Shown here: positions 43,006 through 52,624 of the stretch, piece by piece
Position numbering within the stretch: position 1 is the first letter of the stretch
Layout of the letters: every line of letters begins with the position of its first letter
Notes under the pieces: model-generated
Databases searched by the model: none
Told to the model about the DNA's origin: nothing
The model's input: the letters and a program-made list of their open reading frames with translations, nothing else
Assembly (NCBI RefSeq): GCF_036227405.1
Contig: NZ_CP109473.1
Location: forward strand, 372,001 to 436,000
Reading direction: 5' to 3'
DNA: 64,000 bases
Source: Streptomyces sp. NBC_01460
GTDB lineage: Bacteria > Actinomycetota > Actinomycetes > Streptomycetales > Streptomycetaceae
Program-made: the position numbers and the translations under genes

Positions 43006-45957
43006 TCACTCCAGGAGGTCTGCGTACGCTCCCAGAGCCAGTGCGACGTCGGTCTGCGCCCAGAACCGGTGGTAGGTGAAGACCGGAGCGGCTCCGCCGT
43101 CCAGATAGGCCTGCACCTTCGGCCAGTTCGGGTCGTCCTTGTAGAAGGACCGGATGGAGAGGAACGTCGAGTCGTTGTCGACGGTGTCCCCGTTGGGCAT
43201 GGCGCCCGTCCAGCCGTTCGGGACGTACACCGGGTCGTCGAAACGGTTGTAGTCGGCGCGGGTCTCCGGAACCGCGATGCCCGCGTCGTCCTGGTAGTGG
43301 CTCCACATGCCGTCGAGCAGCCCCTCGGCCGTGGCCTTCGCCTCGGCGTCACCGGACTTGGCGGCGTAGTAGGTCAGCGTCCTGGCGTAGGCGCCGGCCA
43401 CCCCGACGTCGTTGGTGTAGTCGGCGACGGTGACGTGGAGTCCGGAGTTCGCGCCGGGGCTCGACGCGTTCCAGGTGTCGGGCGCCCCCGACCACTTGAG
43501 GGTGGACGGCATGAGGTAGGTGCCGTCCGGGTTGATGGTCGTCTCGGACAGGGCCCAGTCGACCCACTTGTCGAGTACGGCCTTGGCCTGGGCGTCACCC
43601 GACTCGTGGTAGTACTCGGCGACGCGCTCCATGGACCACGCCTGGAAGCCGAACCACTGGTTGGACGGCGGGTCGTGGTACACGGGCTTCTCGTCGTAGT
43701 ACATGCCGTGGAAGGTGGGCGTACCGGCCGGAGGCTGGGCGTAGCTGCCCTTCCAGCTGTTGGTCGCACCGCCCGCGATGGCGCCCTCGTCGGACTGGAG
43801 CCACTGGTAGAAGTCCATCTGCCGGTCCAGGCTCTTGGCCCAGTCCTGCTGGCCCGTGGCCGACTTGGGCTTCAGGTCGGCGACCGAGCTCAGCGCGTAG
43901 GCGGCCATGGGGTTCTGGTATCCGCCGTGGGCGTGGCTGGAACCGATGCGCCAGGACCAGCCGGCCGAGGTGTCGGTGGCACCGCCCCAGGCGTAGTACC
44001 AGGACATCAGGTAGTGCGCGCTGTCCTTGCCGCTGCCGGCGGGGCAGGTGGTCGGGCCGACGCAGTTGCCGACCTTCTTGAAGTACTTGTCGAACATGGA
44101 GTAGCGGAGATAGTCACCCATCTTCGCCGCCTTGCCGACGGTCGCCGAGACCTCTGCCGACTTGCCCTGCTCCTTCGCCCAGACATCCGCCCAGTAGGCG
44201 GCCTGCACGGCGCGCGCGTCGGCGTCCGGGGCGTTGGTGAACTTCCACTGCTTGGCGTAGGAGGCGTCCCCGGTGAACAGGTCCAGGTAGCCGTTGTCAC
44301 CGCCGAAGGTGAAGTTGTCGCAGGTGGGGTGGGTCACGGTCTCCCAGACCGACTCCTGCGGTCCGCGCTGGAAGGTGTTGATGTACGACGGCCCGGTGTC
44401 ACTGGGTCCGGCCGAGCACTTCCCGGGGGAGTTGCCGTAGCCGTAGACGTTGTCGACGTCCTGGATCCAGTGCATCCCGTAGATGTCGTCCGTGCCGTAC
44501 GCGCTCTTCAGCTCGGAGGCGATCGGGTCCGATCCGGAGGACGCCGATCCGTCGAGGACGGCCGGGTACGCGTTCGGGGTGTCGTGCTCCGGTGCGTAGG
44601 TGGCGGGCTTCGACGCGTTGTAGAAGGAGTTCGTGGGCTGGTCGGCGTGGGTGGGGATCATGTACTTCTCCATGGTGGCCCACGCACCGTTGAACTTCGT
44701 CCAGTCTCCGGTGATCTTGCCGTACATCGCCTGGAGCCAGATCAGATAGCTGTACGCCTCCGACGTCGTCTCGTGCCCCTGGTCGGGGGCTTCGACGATG
44801 AGGGTCTCGACGGAGTGGTAGGGGATTCCCTCCGAGGAGAAGTAGCCGTTGGCCGGGTCGGTGATCTTCCCGTACAGGTCGAGGAAGCGGGCGTCGTAGT
44901 CCTTCGCCGCCGCGAGCTGGGTGACGGTCACCTCGGCCTTGCTGTGGCCCGGTGCCGTCACGGTGAAGGTCGCGGCACCCGTTCCCGACGCGGCGGCCGA
45001 GACGGTCACCTTCTGGGGGGTGGACCAGTTCGACGCGGTGAAGGTGAGGCTCGCACCACCGGTGACGCTCAGACCGGTGTTGCCGGCGCTCCGCGCGACC
45101 GAGACGGTGACGGACGAGGTGGGCGCGGTGGACAGGGAGACGTTGAACGTCCCCGACTTGCCCTGCTGGACGCCGAGTTGGGCCGGTGTGGCGACGACGG
45201 CCGGACCCGCGACGACGGTGATGCCCGCGGGCGTCGACTCAGCCGAGGCGCCGAGGCCGTCGTACGCCCTGGCGTACACGGAGTGGGCGCCGGCGGACAG
45301 TCCTGCGGCGCTGAAGGTGTACGGGGACGTGGTGTCGGTCCCGAGCAGCTTCGTGTCGTCGTAGAACTCGACCTTGGTGATCCCCGCCCCGTCCGCCGCC
45401 GCAGCGGTCGCGGCCAGGGGCACGGAGTCTCCGGCGGAGAAGACGGCGCCCGCCGCCGGGCTGGTCAGGACGGTGATCGGCGGCTGGTGCGCGCCCACGC
45501 AGGCCGTGCCGTTGACGGCGAAGGCGGTCGGCGCGGCGTTGGTGCCGCTGTAGGAGAACTGCGCGCCCGTCGTGACGGCGGCCCCGGCGGCGATGGCGCC
45601 GTTCCAGGCCGCGTTCTTGACGGTGACGGTCCTGGCCGACTGGGACCAGGTGCCGTTCCAGCCGTTGGTGAGCTTCTGGTTGCCGGCGTAGTCGTAGGTC
45701 AGGGTCCAGCCGTTGATCGCGGCGGTGCTCCTGTTGGTGACGGTGAGCTCGGTGCTGAAGCCCGAACCCCAGTCATTGACCTTGTAGTCGACGCTGCATT
45801 GGACCGCGGCGGCCTGGGCCGGCGTACCGGCGGCGGCGGTCATGCCCAGGGGAAGGGCCAGCGCCGCCACCCATGCTGTCCACAACCGACGGTTTCCGGC
45901 TCCGGTTCTGCCCGGTCTTCCCGGTAACCAACTTCTTCGTGCGCGTCCCGATGGCAT
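43006..45957 (-). CDS. Secreted GH48 cellobiohydrolase with N-terminal CBM2
   Basis: A 983-residue secreted cellulase. An Arg-rich signal peptide (cleavage after AQA) is followed by a cellulose-binding CBM2 (about 52-155), an Ig-like domain (about 160-250; [14 protein letters not shown]), a second beta-module (about 252-345) and the GH48 catalytic domain (about 350-983). GH48 segments include [20 protein letters not shown], carrying the catalytic Glu, and [22 protein letters not shown]48 enzymes work processively from reducing ends of cellulose. The ATG at 45957 has GAGGAGG 8 bases upstream. Codon 11 is TTA (45925-45927), pointing to bldA dependence. A CebR box lies 68 bases upstream. Confidence 0.95.
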   Translation of the reverse strand: MPSGRARRSWLPGRPGRTGAGNRRLWTAWVAALALPLGMTAAAGTPAQAAAVQCSVDYKVNDWGSGFSTELTVTNRSTAAINGWTLTYDYAGNQKLTNGWNGTWSQSARTVTVKNAAWNGAIAAGAAVTTGAQFSYSGTNAAPTAFAVNGTACVGAHQPPITVLTSPAAGAVFSAGDSVPLAATAAAADGAGITKVEFYDDTKLLGTDTTSPYTFSAAGLSAGAHSVYARAYDGLGASAESTPAGITVVAGPAVVATPAQLGVQQGKSGTFNVSLSTAPTSSVTVSVARSAGNTGLSVTGGASLTFTASNWSTPQKVTVSAAASGTGAATFTVTAPGHSKAEVTVTQLAAAKDYDARFLDLYGKITDPANGYFSSEGIPYHSVETLIVEAPDQGHETTSEAYSYLIWLQAMYGKITGDWTKFNGAWATMEKYMIPTHADQPTNSFYNASKPATYAPEHDTPNAYPAVLDGSASSGSDPIASELKSAYGTDDIYGMHWIQDVDNVYGYGNSPGKCSAGPSDTGPSYINTFQRGPQESVWETVTHPTCDNFTFGGDNGYLDLFTGDASYAKQWKFTNAPDADARAVQAAYWADVWAKEQGKSAEVSATVGKAAKMGDYLRYSMFDKYFKKVGNCVGPTTCPAGSGKDSAHYLMSWYYAWGGATDTSAGWSWRIGSSHAHGGYQNPMAAYALSSVADLKPKSATGQQDWAKSLDRQMDFYQWLQSDEGAIAGGATNSWKGSYAQPPAGTPTFHGMYYDEKPVYHDPPSNQWFGFQAWSMERVAEYYHESGDAQAKAVLDKWVDWALSETTINPDGTYLMPSTLKWSGAPDTWNASSPGANSGLHVTVADYTNDVGVAGAYARTLTYYAAKSGDAEAKATAEGLLDGMWSHYQDDAGIAVPETRADYNRFDDPVYVPNGWTGAMPNGDTVDNDSTFLSIRSFYKDDPNWPKVQAYLDGGAAPVFTYHRFWAQTDVALALGAYADLLE

Positions 45958-46024
45958 GCGCGGTACCTCCTCGCGGCTCGGCGACATGGGGGGCGTGCGG
46001 GGTTGAGCACAAGCCTTGAACCAG

Positions 46025-46038
46025 TGGGAGCGCTCCCA
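46025..46038. promoter_or_regulatory. CebR box 1 (perfect TGGGAGCGCTCCCA)
   Basis: A perfect 14-base palindrome identical to the known binding site of the Streptomyces cellobiose-responsive repressor CebR. It overlaps the weak -10 of a predicted minus-strand promoter (TTGACT at 46061-46066, 17-base spacer, CATGCT at 46038-46043) for the GH48 gene. Confidence 0.9.
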
Positions 46039-46117
46039 GCATGGGGAGGAGGAAAAAGAGAGTCAAGAGACGTGAAGAGTCGAATTATTTCGATAGCAAG
46101 AGTTGAGAACTGGTGTG

Positions 46118-46146
46118 TTGACCGACACCAGTTGACGCTCTAACGT
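46118..46146 (+). promoter_or_regulatory. Predicted promoter TTGACC-17-TAACGT
   Basis: -35 TTGACC (46118-46123), 17-base spacer, -10 TAACGT (46141-46146). The start is expected near 46153, so CebR box 2 at 46160-46173 covers roughly +7 to +20. It drives the plus-strand cellulase region. Confidence 0.6.
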
Positions 46147-46159
46147 CATGCCACACCAG

Positions 46160-46173
46160 TGGGAGCGGTTCCA
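46160..46173. promoter_or_regulatory. CebR box 2 (TGGGAGCGGTTCCA, two mismatches)
   Basis: Matches the CebR palindrome at 12 of 14 positions. Placed just downstream of the predicted plus-strand promoter and 48 bases before the ATG at 46222, a typical repressing position. Confidence 0.75.
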
Positions 46174-46221
46174 TCAGTCGACGTGCCGTAGGGGGCACGC
46201 CCGATCTGCAAGGAGTCGCTC

Positions 46222-46950
46222 ATGCGACACCCCGCGCACTTATCGCACCTGTTCGGACTGCTCCTCGGAGCGGTGCTCGGCATGGCACGCGGTACCGCCG
46301 CAGCCATGGTCACGGCTTCCGGATCCGCCCTCGTACGCACGGTGGAGAACAGCACCGCGCATCAGTGGGACGGCGGCACACGGAAGGCGGGCACCGCCGC
46401 CGGCGACAGTCCGATCCGGACAGGTGCGTACAGCGCGGGCCTTGCGGCCGATCTGCCGGCCTCCGCCGCGGATCGGCTCCGCGCCCGGTCCGTCCAGGCT
46501 CGACAGCACACTCCGCACCACGGATCCGGCCGGCTCCACCGGTCCGGCGGATCTCCCCGCCCCCGTAGGCACACCGCCCGAACGAGGAGTACACGCTTGG
46601 CCTGACCACCCATTACTCCGCAGTACGCGGGCGCGCAGGACCGCCCGTCCTCGCGTGCCACGTCCATCACTCACTCGCAATCCTGTGAGCGGGGACCGCT
46701 GCACCCCCCGTTCACTCCGGTCGCGCCGAAGTCCCCTTCGTCACGGGCGAGATCGGCGTACACCCCTGCCCCCACCGGCTCCGCCGACCGGGTCGTGCCG
46801 GGGTCGGACGACCGCGGACACAGCTCCACCGGACGGACCTGGAACACCTGGGACCTCTCCAGGGCCCCGTCCTTGATCAGCGACTACGACGGTATCCCCA
46901 CCCCGTACGGAATCGGGCTGCGCGATCACCCGCGCGCCCTCTACAGCTGA
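46222..46950 (+). pseudogene. Decayed secreted cellulase-like gene under CebR control (inferred)
   Basis: An ATG at 46222 with a good AAGGAG site opens a signal-peptide-like leader (MRHPAHLSHLFGLLLGAVLG) that continues to TRSTRLA and stops at 46603-46605. In the same frame the DNA reads again as protein up to 46948-46950, ending TWNTWDLSRAPSLISDYDGI then PTPYGIGLRDHPRALYS. That ending looks like the C-terminus of a secreted glycosidase, plausibly a GH5-like cellulase, but I cannot prove the family. The middle is Arg/Pro-rich and not protein-like, as expected after deletions or frameshifts. Codon 7 is TTA (46240-46242). Alternatively the first part encodes a short 127-residue product. Confidence 0.5.
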
Positions 46951-46965
46951 GGAAACGGAATTCGC

Positions 46966-48720
46966 ATGAGCCGCACGAGCCCCACCACCCTGCGCCGATC
47001 CCGAACGGCGCTCATCGCCGCGGGGGCACTCGTCGCCGCAGCCGCGGGATCCGCCGCCGCGGTGGCCCCCTTCGGAGCCTCCGCCGCAGCGGCGGCAGGC
47101 TGCACCGTCGACTACAAGATCCAGAACCAGTGGAACGGCGGACTGACCGCTGCGGTGAGCGTCACGAACAAGGGTGACGCCGTCTCCAGCTGGCAGCTGG
47201 AATGGTCGTTCGCCGGCAGTGAGAAGATCAGCCAGGGCTGGAACGCCACGGTCTCGCAGAGCGGTGCGGCTGTCACCGCGAAGAGCCTCTCCTACAACGG
47301 CGCTCTCGCCACCGGCGCCTCCGCTTCCTTCGGCTTCAACGCGTCGGGCAACGGCAACAGCACCGTCCCCGCGACCTTCAAGCTGAACGGCGTCACCTGC
47401 ACCGGTGACGTGACAGGTCCGACCGATCCGACGGACCCGACCGATCCGCCCACCGATCCCCCCGCGGGCAGCAAGGTGAACAACCCCTACGCGGGCGCCA
47501 AGGTCTACGTGAACCCGGAGTGGTCGTCGAAGGCGGCCGCCGAACCGGGCGGCAGCAAGGTATCGAACCAGCCGACGGGTGTCTGGCTCGACCGCATCGC
47601 GGCGATCGAGGGCGCCAACGGCAGCATGGGCCTGCGCGACCACCTGGACGCGGCCCTGACCCAGAAGGGCTCCGGCGAGCTCGTCGTCCAGCTCGTCATC
47701 TACAACCTGCCGGGACGCGACTGCGCGGCGCTGGCTTCCAACGGCGAGCTCGGCCCCACCGAGATCGGCCGCTACAAGTCGGAGTACATCGACCCGATCG
47801 CGGCGATCCTCGCCGACTCGAAGTACGCGGGCCTGCGCATCGTCACCACCGTCGAGATCGACTCGCTGCCGAACCTGGTCACCAACGCCGGCGGCCGCCC
47901 CACGGCCACCCCGGCCTGTGACGTCATGAAGGCCAACGGCAACTACGTCAAGGGTGTCGGCTACGCACTCAACAAGCTCGGCGACGCCGGCAACGTCTAC
48001 AACTACATCGACGCCGGTCACCACGGCTGGATCGGCTGGGACGACAACTTCGGCGCCTCCGCCGACATCTTCCACCAGGCCGCCACCGCCGAGGGCGCGA
48101 CCGTCGACGACGTCCAGGGCTTCATCACCAACACGGCCAACTACAGCGCGCTGAAGGAGACGAACTTCAAGATCGAGGACTCCGTCAACGGGACCTCGGT
48201 GCGCCAGTCGAAGTGGGTCGACTGGAACCGCTACACGGACGAGCTCTCGTTCGCGCAGGCCTTCCGGACCAAGCTCGTCTCGGTCGGCTTCAAGTCGGAC
48301 GTCGGCATGCTCATCGACACCTCGCGCAACGGTTGGGGCGGCGCGGCCCGGCCGGCCGGCCCCGGTGCCACGACCAGCGTCGACACCTATGTGGACGGCG
48401 GTCGTATCGACCGGCGCATCCACCTCGGCAACTGGTGCAACCAGGCCGGAGCCGGCCTCGGAGAACGGCCCAAGGCGGCTCCGGAAGCCGGCATCGACGC
48501 GTACGTCTGGATGAAGCCCCCGGGGGAGTCGGACGGGTCCAGCAAGGCGATCCCGAACGACGAGGGCAAGGGGTTCGACCGGATGTGCGACCCGACCTAC
48601 ACGGGTAACGCACGCAACAACAACAACATGTCGGGAGCCCTGGGCGACGCCCCGGTCTCCGGCAAGTGGTTCTCCGCCCAGTTCCAGGAGCTCATGAAGA
48701 ACGCCTACCCGGCGCTCTAG
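46966..48720 (+). CDS. Secreted GH6 cellobiohydrolase with N-terminal CBM2
   Basis: A 584-residue secreted cellulase. The signal peptide ends near AAAAA, followed by CBM2 (about 45-145), a Pro-Thr-Asp linker (PTDPTDPTDPPTDPP), and the GH6 domain (about 170-584). Catalytic regions include VIYNLPGRDCAALASNGEL (Asp general acid) and IDAGHHGWIGWDDNFG. The long C-terminal loop region (IDAYVWMKPPGESDG; GKGFDRMCDPTYTG) is the exo-acting cellobiohydrolase type, as in Thermobifida Cel6B, working from non-reducing ends and so complementing GH48. No TTA codon seen. It follows the decayed gene by 15 bases and probably uses the CebR-controlled promoter at 46118. Confidence 0.94.
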   Translation: MSRTSPTTLRRSRTALIAAGALVAAAAGSAAAVAPFGASAAAAAGCTVDYKIQNQWNGGLTAAVSVTNKGDAVSSWQLEWSFAGSEKISQGWNATVSQSGAAVTAKSLSYNGALATGASASFGFNASGNGNSTVPATFKLNGVTCTGDVTGPTDPTDPTDPPTDPPAGSKVNNPYAGAKVYVNPEWSSKAAAEPGGSKVSNQPTGVWLDRIAAIEGANGSMGLRDHLDAALTQKGSGELVVQLVIYNLPGRDCAALASNGELGPTEIGRYKSEYIDPIAAILADSKYAGLRIVTTVEIDSLPNLVTNAGGRPTATPACDVMKANGNYVKGVGYALNKLGDAGNVYNYIDAGHHGWIGWDDNFGASADIFHQAATAEGATVDDVQGFITNTANYSALKETNFKIEDSVNGTSVRQSKWVDWNRYTDELSFAQAFRTKLVSVGFKSDVGMLIDTSRNGWGGAARPAGPGATTSVDTYVDGGRIDRRIHLGNWCNQAGAGLGERPKAAPEAGIDAYVWMKPPGESDGSSKAIPNDEGKGFDRMCDPTYTGNARNNNNMSGALGDAPVSGKWFSAQFQELMKNAYPAL

Positions 48721-49487
48721 GCTCCGCGCCGGCGGGCTCCGGGCGCTCCCCCGCCCGGGCCCTCCCGCCGGCTGCGCCACCTGTCGACCAGAGCGCGTCC
48801 GCGAGTCACCGGCGCGGACGCGCTCCGGCGCGCGGCGGGCTCCTTGGTCCGCCCGCCCAGCTTCGCCCTCATCCCGGTCCGCGTGGCGACAGCGGCCTTC
48901 GCCTTGGTGGCGGGCTTCGTGCCGGACTTCGTCCTGGCTCCGGACGTCGGCTCCGCTCCGGGCTTCGGGGCGGACTTCGCCCCCTTCGCCGGTGCCGGCT
49001 CGTCGGAAAGGGCGTGGTAGCGATGGCTGACGCGCCGCCCCAGCAGCAGGTAACCCAGCAGCGCACCACTGGTGTTGAGGATGACGTCGTCGATGTCGAA
49101 GGCGCGCCCCGCCACGAGCGCACCCTGCACCAGCTCGACGACCGCGATGACCAGCACGGTCAGCACGGTCATCCGGAGCATCCGGAGACGGCGCGGCACC
49201 AGGATCGGCAGCAGTACGCCGAACGGCGCGCCGAGCAGGAGGTTCCCGCCCGCCTGCTTGCACGCGGCGAGGAAGGTGTAGTCCTCCGCGTACTGGCGCA
49301 GGGACCGCCCCGGTTTCAGATTGGAGGTGACGATGTCCTCCGACGCGGGCGACGGCGTGAGCGTCACCTTCGCCAGCACCACGGAGAACGCCACAAGCGC
49401 GAGAAACGCCGCGGTCAACGCCGCGGCGCGCAGCAGTAGACGTCCCGTACCTCTGCGTCGTGCACTACGATTCGCCTCTGCATTCAT
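48717..49487 (-). CDS. VanZ-family membrane protein with basic C-terminal tail
   Basis: A 256-residue protein. About four membrane helices (AALTAAFLALVAFSVVLA; GGNLLLGAPFGVLLPILVP; MTVLTVLVIAVVELVQGAL; VILNTSGALLGYLLLG) match the VanZ domain (about 15-155). The last 100 residues are a Lys/Arg/Ala/Pro-rich tail. VanZ of enterococci raises teicoplanin resistance, but most relatives have no known role. Its stop codon interlocks with the convergent GH6 stop in the shared CTAG. The start is the ATG at 49487. Confidence 0.8.
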   Translation of the reverse strand: MNAEANRSARRRGTGRLLLRAAALTAAFLALVAFSVVLAKVTLTPSPASEDIVTSNLKPGRSLRQYAEDYTFLAACKQAGGNLLLGAPFGVLLPILVPRRLRMLRMTVLTVLVIAVVELVQGALVAGRAFDIDDVILNTSGALLGYLLLGRRVSHRYHALSDEPAPAKGAKSAPKPGAEPTSGARTKSGTKPATKAKAAVATRTGMRAKLGGRTKEPAARRSASAPVTRGRALVDRWRSRREGPGGGAPGARRRGA

Positions 49488-49548
49488 GGCGGAACGGATG
49501 CCCCCAACCCTGGCGGTCACACCCCGGGATGGGTGCGACCATGTGCGC

Positions 49549-50049
49549 ATGAGCGCACAGAAGAAGGACGAGCTGCTGACGGAGGCCGTGCGGCTGCGTG
49601 AAGAGGGCCATCCCGAACAGGCCAGGGAACGTCTCCTCTCCCTCACCGCCGCGTTCCCCGACTCGGCCGAGGTCGCCTACCAGACCGCCTGGGTCCACGA
49701 TGTGCTCGGCCTGGAGGCCGAGGCCGTGCCCTACTACGAGCGAAGCCTTCAGGGCGACGGGCTCACGGAGGAGGACCGCCGGGGGGCCCTGCTGGGACTC
49801 GGCAGCACCTATCGCGTCCTGGGCAGATTCGGCCAGGCCGTCGAGACCCTCCGTCGGGGCGTCTCGGAATTCCCGGACGACGGGGCGCTGCGGACCTTCC
49901 TGTCCATGGCCCTTTTCAACACGGGCGAGCATCACGAGGCCATGCAGCTTCTGCTGCGACTGGTGGCGGCGACGAGCGACAGCCCCGGGGTGCAGCAGTA
50001 CCGTCCCGCGATCGAGCACTACGCGGCGGATCTCACCCGGACCGTGTGA
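49549..50049 (+). CDS. Tetratricopeptide-repeat protein
   Basis: A 166-residue helical-repeat protein. TPR-like units are visible at EAVRLREEGHPEQARERLLS, YQTAWVHDVLGLEAEAVPYYERSL, GALLGLGSTYRVLGRFGQAVETLRRG and LRTFLSMALFNTGEHHEAMQLLLRL. It is probably a cytoplasmic protein-interaction scaffold and common in Streptomyces. An in-frame GTG two codons upstream of the ATG at 49549 is an alternative start. It is divergent from VanZ. Confidence 0.8.
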   Translation: MSAQKKDELLTEAVRLREEGHPEQARERLLSLTAAFPDSAEVAYQTAWVHDVLGLEAEAVPYYERSLQGDGLTEEDRRGALLGLGSTYRVLGRFGQAVETLRRGVSEFPDDGALRTFLSMALFNTGEHHEAMQLLLRLVAATSDSPGVQQYRPAIEHYAADLTRTV

Positions 50050-50378
50050 GCAGGGACCGGACGAACATGGAAGCGAACCGGCAGCCGGCCGTCATGCGGA
50101 CCGGCAACGCCCCGTCACCCGGACCCGACAGCCCGCCGTCACGCGGTCCGGCAAAGGGGAAGCCCCGGCCGGATCGGGGGAATCCAGCCGGGGCGGCTTG
50201 TGTGCGGAGGCGAAGAGGGACCGTCTGCCGATGAGCTCCGGCCGCTCACCCCCACGCATAGATGAACGATAAACCACCACCCGCCGTTCCCGTGAATCCG
50301 CCCCTCGTCATGTGATCCCCACCACGATCACGCAGGTCCGCGGGCCCACCGGAGGCGGGTGGAGGATGCCACCGACGG
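50050..50378. other. 329-base intergenic stretch without a gene
   Basis: Between the TPR stop and the L33 stop. The sequence is GC-rich with loose inverted segments but no strong hairpin, and reading frames here are Arg/Pro-rich and lack family features. I see nothing I can name. Confidence 0.5.
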
Positions 50379-50543
50379 TCAGCGGGCCTCACGGAACACG
50401 ACGTGACGCCCCACGGCCGGGTCGAACTTCCTCAGCTCCAGCCGGTCGGGGTCGTTGCGCCGGCTCTTCCGCGTCACGTAGGTGTGGCCGGTTCCGGCCG
50501 TGGACCGGAGCAGGACGACGGGCCTGGTCTCACTGCGTGCCAT
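50379..50543 (-). CDS. rpmG: 50S ribosomal protein L33, zinc-independent (cysteine-free) form
   Basis: A 54-residue L33: [23 protein letters not shown] and [18 protein letters not shown] are diagnostic. There are no cysteines, whereas the zinc-binding form has two CxxC pairs, so this is the C-minus paralogue that replaces the zinc form under zinc starvation. A Zur-like site 44 bases upstream supports that. Here it is a single gene, not in the usual cluster with rpmB and rpsN. Start ATG at 50543. Confidence 0.92.
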   Translation of the reverse strand: MARSETRPVVLLRSTAGTGHTYVTRKSRRNDPDRLELRKFDPAVGRHVVFREAR

Positions 50544-50586
50544 GGCGCCTCCAGACGGGGATCGCGACCCCACCCCTGGATGGGAA

Positions 50587-50601
50587 TGAGTGTCGTTTTC
50601 A
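50587..50601. promoter_or_regulatory. Zur-like box upstream of cysteine-free rpmG
   Basis: On the minus strand TGAAAACGACACTCA matches the actinomycete Zur consensus TGAAAATGATTTTCA at 11 of 15 positions, including both outer arms. The rest of the gap up to 51048 contains a 6-4-6 palindrome GTTGAC-TTGC-GTCAAC (50856-50871) but no gene. Confidence 0.55.
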
Positions 50602-51048
50602 CGTCTGGCCGGGTCAACACACGAGGGCGCTCCGCCATTCCCGCCCGAAGGAGCACGCCCCCGAGCGCGATGATGTCCGAACGCACGCTCTACGCACATC
50701 CACCCACACCCCGAACGCCCGATCCACTCCACGGCGCGATCGACCGCCCCGGGCGCCTGTCCACGGCACCTCGCGACTCCGCATATGCCCTGATCCGCGC
50801 AGTTGCGAGCCGCGTGGGGCCGCACACGCGGGCGTACGCGGGGCGGCTCGCGCCGGTTGACTTGCGTCAACTCCCCTCCAGGGGCAAGGGTGTTCGGCGG
50901 ACCCGCGCCTCACCCAGCCGATGACATATGCCAGAAGCAAGGACGGGGCGAGTGTTGCCAAACCCCTTACGGGGTCCCGCAGCCTGTGCAACAGTCGTGT
51001 TCGGTCCAACCCCACGAACCGGCCGTACCGCCTGTATCGGAGTACCAG

Positions 51049-52479
51049 ATGCCGTCCCATCTGTTTGCGGACCGCCCCGCCCCACAACCGCCCGAGCGGG
51101 AGGCAGTCGACGCCCTGATCGACCGGACGCGACTGCTGCGCGGCGACGTGGACGCGGTGCGGCGCGACACCTCCGTGCTCGACGACGACGATCCCCAGCT
51201 GCGGTGGCAGCGCGCACTCTGCGAGCTCGCTGTCCATCAGCTCGACGACCTCGGCGAGCACCTGGGACAGCTACGGGACGGAATCGCCGGCCCTTCGGCC
51301 TGCGGGACCGCGGACACATCCGCCCGGACGCCGTCGGAGCCGCCGACGGGCTCGCTCCTCAGCAGGGTCGGCAGCGCCGAGTGGAATCTGCTCACCGACG
51401 AGGTCAGCTGGTCCGACGAGCTGTACCAGATCTTCGGCCGGGAGCCGGGGGCAGGCGCACTGTCCCTGGACGAGCTGCCGTCCGTACTCCTCGCGGAGGA
51501 CCAGCCCCTCCTGACGTCCATGGTGACCGACTGCCTGGTGGACGGCCGGCCGATGGACGGCGAATTCCGGATCCTGCTGCCCGACGGCACCATGCGCACG
51601 CTGCACATGATGGGCGAACCCGTCCTCGACGCCGACGGCTGCACCGCTTCCATGTGGGCGGTCCTGCGCGATGTCAGCAGACTGCGGCGCAGTCAGCACG
51701 CCGCGGGCCGGACACAGGACACTCTGCGGCGCCAGGAGCACATGGCCCGGGCAGAGCACCGGATGGCCGTACAACTGCAGGAAGCCGTTCTGCCCCCGTG
51801 GCACGGCTCGCTGCCGATATCCGGCCGAGAGGCGAGCGGACTGGACGTCGCCGCCCACTACCTGCCCTCAGGGGCGAGCGATCTGATCGGCGGCGACTGG
51901 TACGACGCGCTGCCCCTCCCGGACGGGAGGACGCTGCTCAGCGTCGGTGACCTCACAGGCCACGGGATCTCCGCGACCTCGGCCATGGCGATGCTGCTCG
52001 GTGCGCTGCGGGGCATGGCCGTGGCCGGGGTGGACCCGGGTGCGGTGATGGGGCACCTGAACCAGTTGATCGAATGCTCGGCGCAGCCGGCCCTGGGAAG
52101 CGCCGTGTGCTGCCGCTTCGATCCGGCGACCGGCACACTTGTCTGGGCACAGGCAGGACACCCCGCCCCGCTGCTGTTCCGCAACGGAGTGGGGCGCCCT
52201 CTGCCCACGCCGGACGGGGTGCTGCTCGGTGCGGCCTCCGGTGTCGTCTACGAGCAGGAGCAGGTGGCCCTGCTGCCCGGCGATGTGCTCGTCCTGCACA
52301 CCGACGGACTGACACGGCTCAGCGACCGTGGCGCCGGCCCGGACATGCTTCTGGAGCTGGCCCCCCGGTTCGCGCAGGCCCGCACGGCACAGGACTGCGT
52401 AAGGATCGTGGTCGAGGAGCTCGGTTCGGCCGAGCGGCTCGACGACGCATGCGTGGTGGTGGCTCGCGTAGCGGCCTGA
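51049..52479 (+). CDS. PAS-PP2C (SpoIIE-type) protein serine phosphatase
   Basis: A 476-residue soluble phosphatase. A helical N-terminus (about 15-80) precedes a PAS-like domain (about 105-215; RVGSAEWNLLTDEVSWSDEL, DGEFRILLPDGTMRTLHMM) and a PP2C/SpoIIE domain (about 235-476). The metal-binding residues are intact: GGDWYDALPL (Asp 283), VGDLTGHGISAT, VLHTDGLTRL and LDDACVVVARV. It would dephosphorylate a STAS antagonist in response to a PAS-sensed signal. No STAS or sigma gene is adjacent, so its partner lies elsewhere. The ATG at 51049 is chosen because the upstream frame is not conserved-looking. Confidence 0.85.
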   Translation: MPSHLFADRPAPQPPEREAVDALIDRTRLLRGDVDAVRRDTSVLDDDDPQLRWQRALCELAVHQLDDLGEHLGQLRDGIAGPSACGTADTSARTPSEPPTGSLLSRVGSAEWNLLTDEVSWSDELYQIFGREPGAGALSLDELPSVLLAEDQPLLTSMVTDCLVDGRPMDGEFRILLPDGTMRTLHMMGEPVLDADGCTASMWAVLRDVSRLRRSQHAAGRTQDTLRRQEHMARAEHRMAVQLQEAVLPPWHGSLPISGREASGLDVAAHYLPSGASDLIGGDWYDALPLPDGRTLLSVGDLTGHGISATSAMAMLLGALRGMAVAGVDPGAVMGHLNQLIECSAQPALGSAVCCRFDPATGTLVWAQAGHPAPLLFRNGVGRPLPTPDGVLLGAASGVVYEQEQVALLPGDVLVLHTDGLTRLSDRGAGPDMLLELAPRFAQARTAQDCVRIVVEELGSAERLDDACVVVARVAA

Positions 52480-52624
52480 AGGAGTTCCCGGTCGCACCGG
52501 TCGAGCTTCCGGACAGCTCTTCAGGGAGTCCCTGCGGAGCCACGCCTGTGCGGGCCCTCCGGCACGGCAGGCCTGTCCGCGCGGCGGACCGAGGTGGGCC
52601 CACGCTCGTCGACGGCGGTCCGGG

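Noticed and set aside
43069..45927. Long plus-strand open frame (about 950 codons) opposite GH48
   Set aside because: Composition is Val/Gly/Arg-rich with no family features; it is the usual antisense shadow of a high-GC gene. GH48 on the minus strand has signal, CBM2 and catalytic motifs.
46741..49263. Long minus-strand open frame (840 codons) opposite GH6 and across VanZ
   Set aside because: Shadow frame of GH6; no motifs, and it crosses a real gene on the same strand in another frame.
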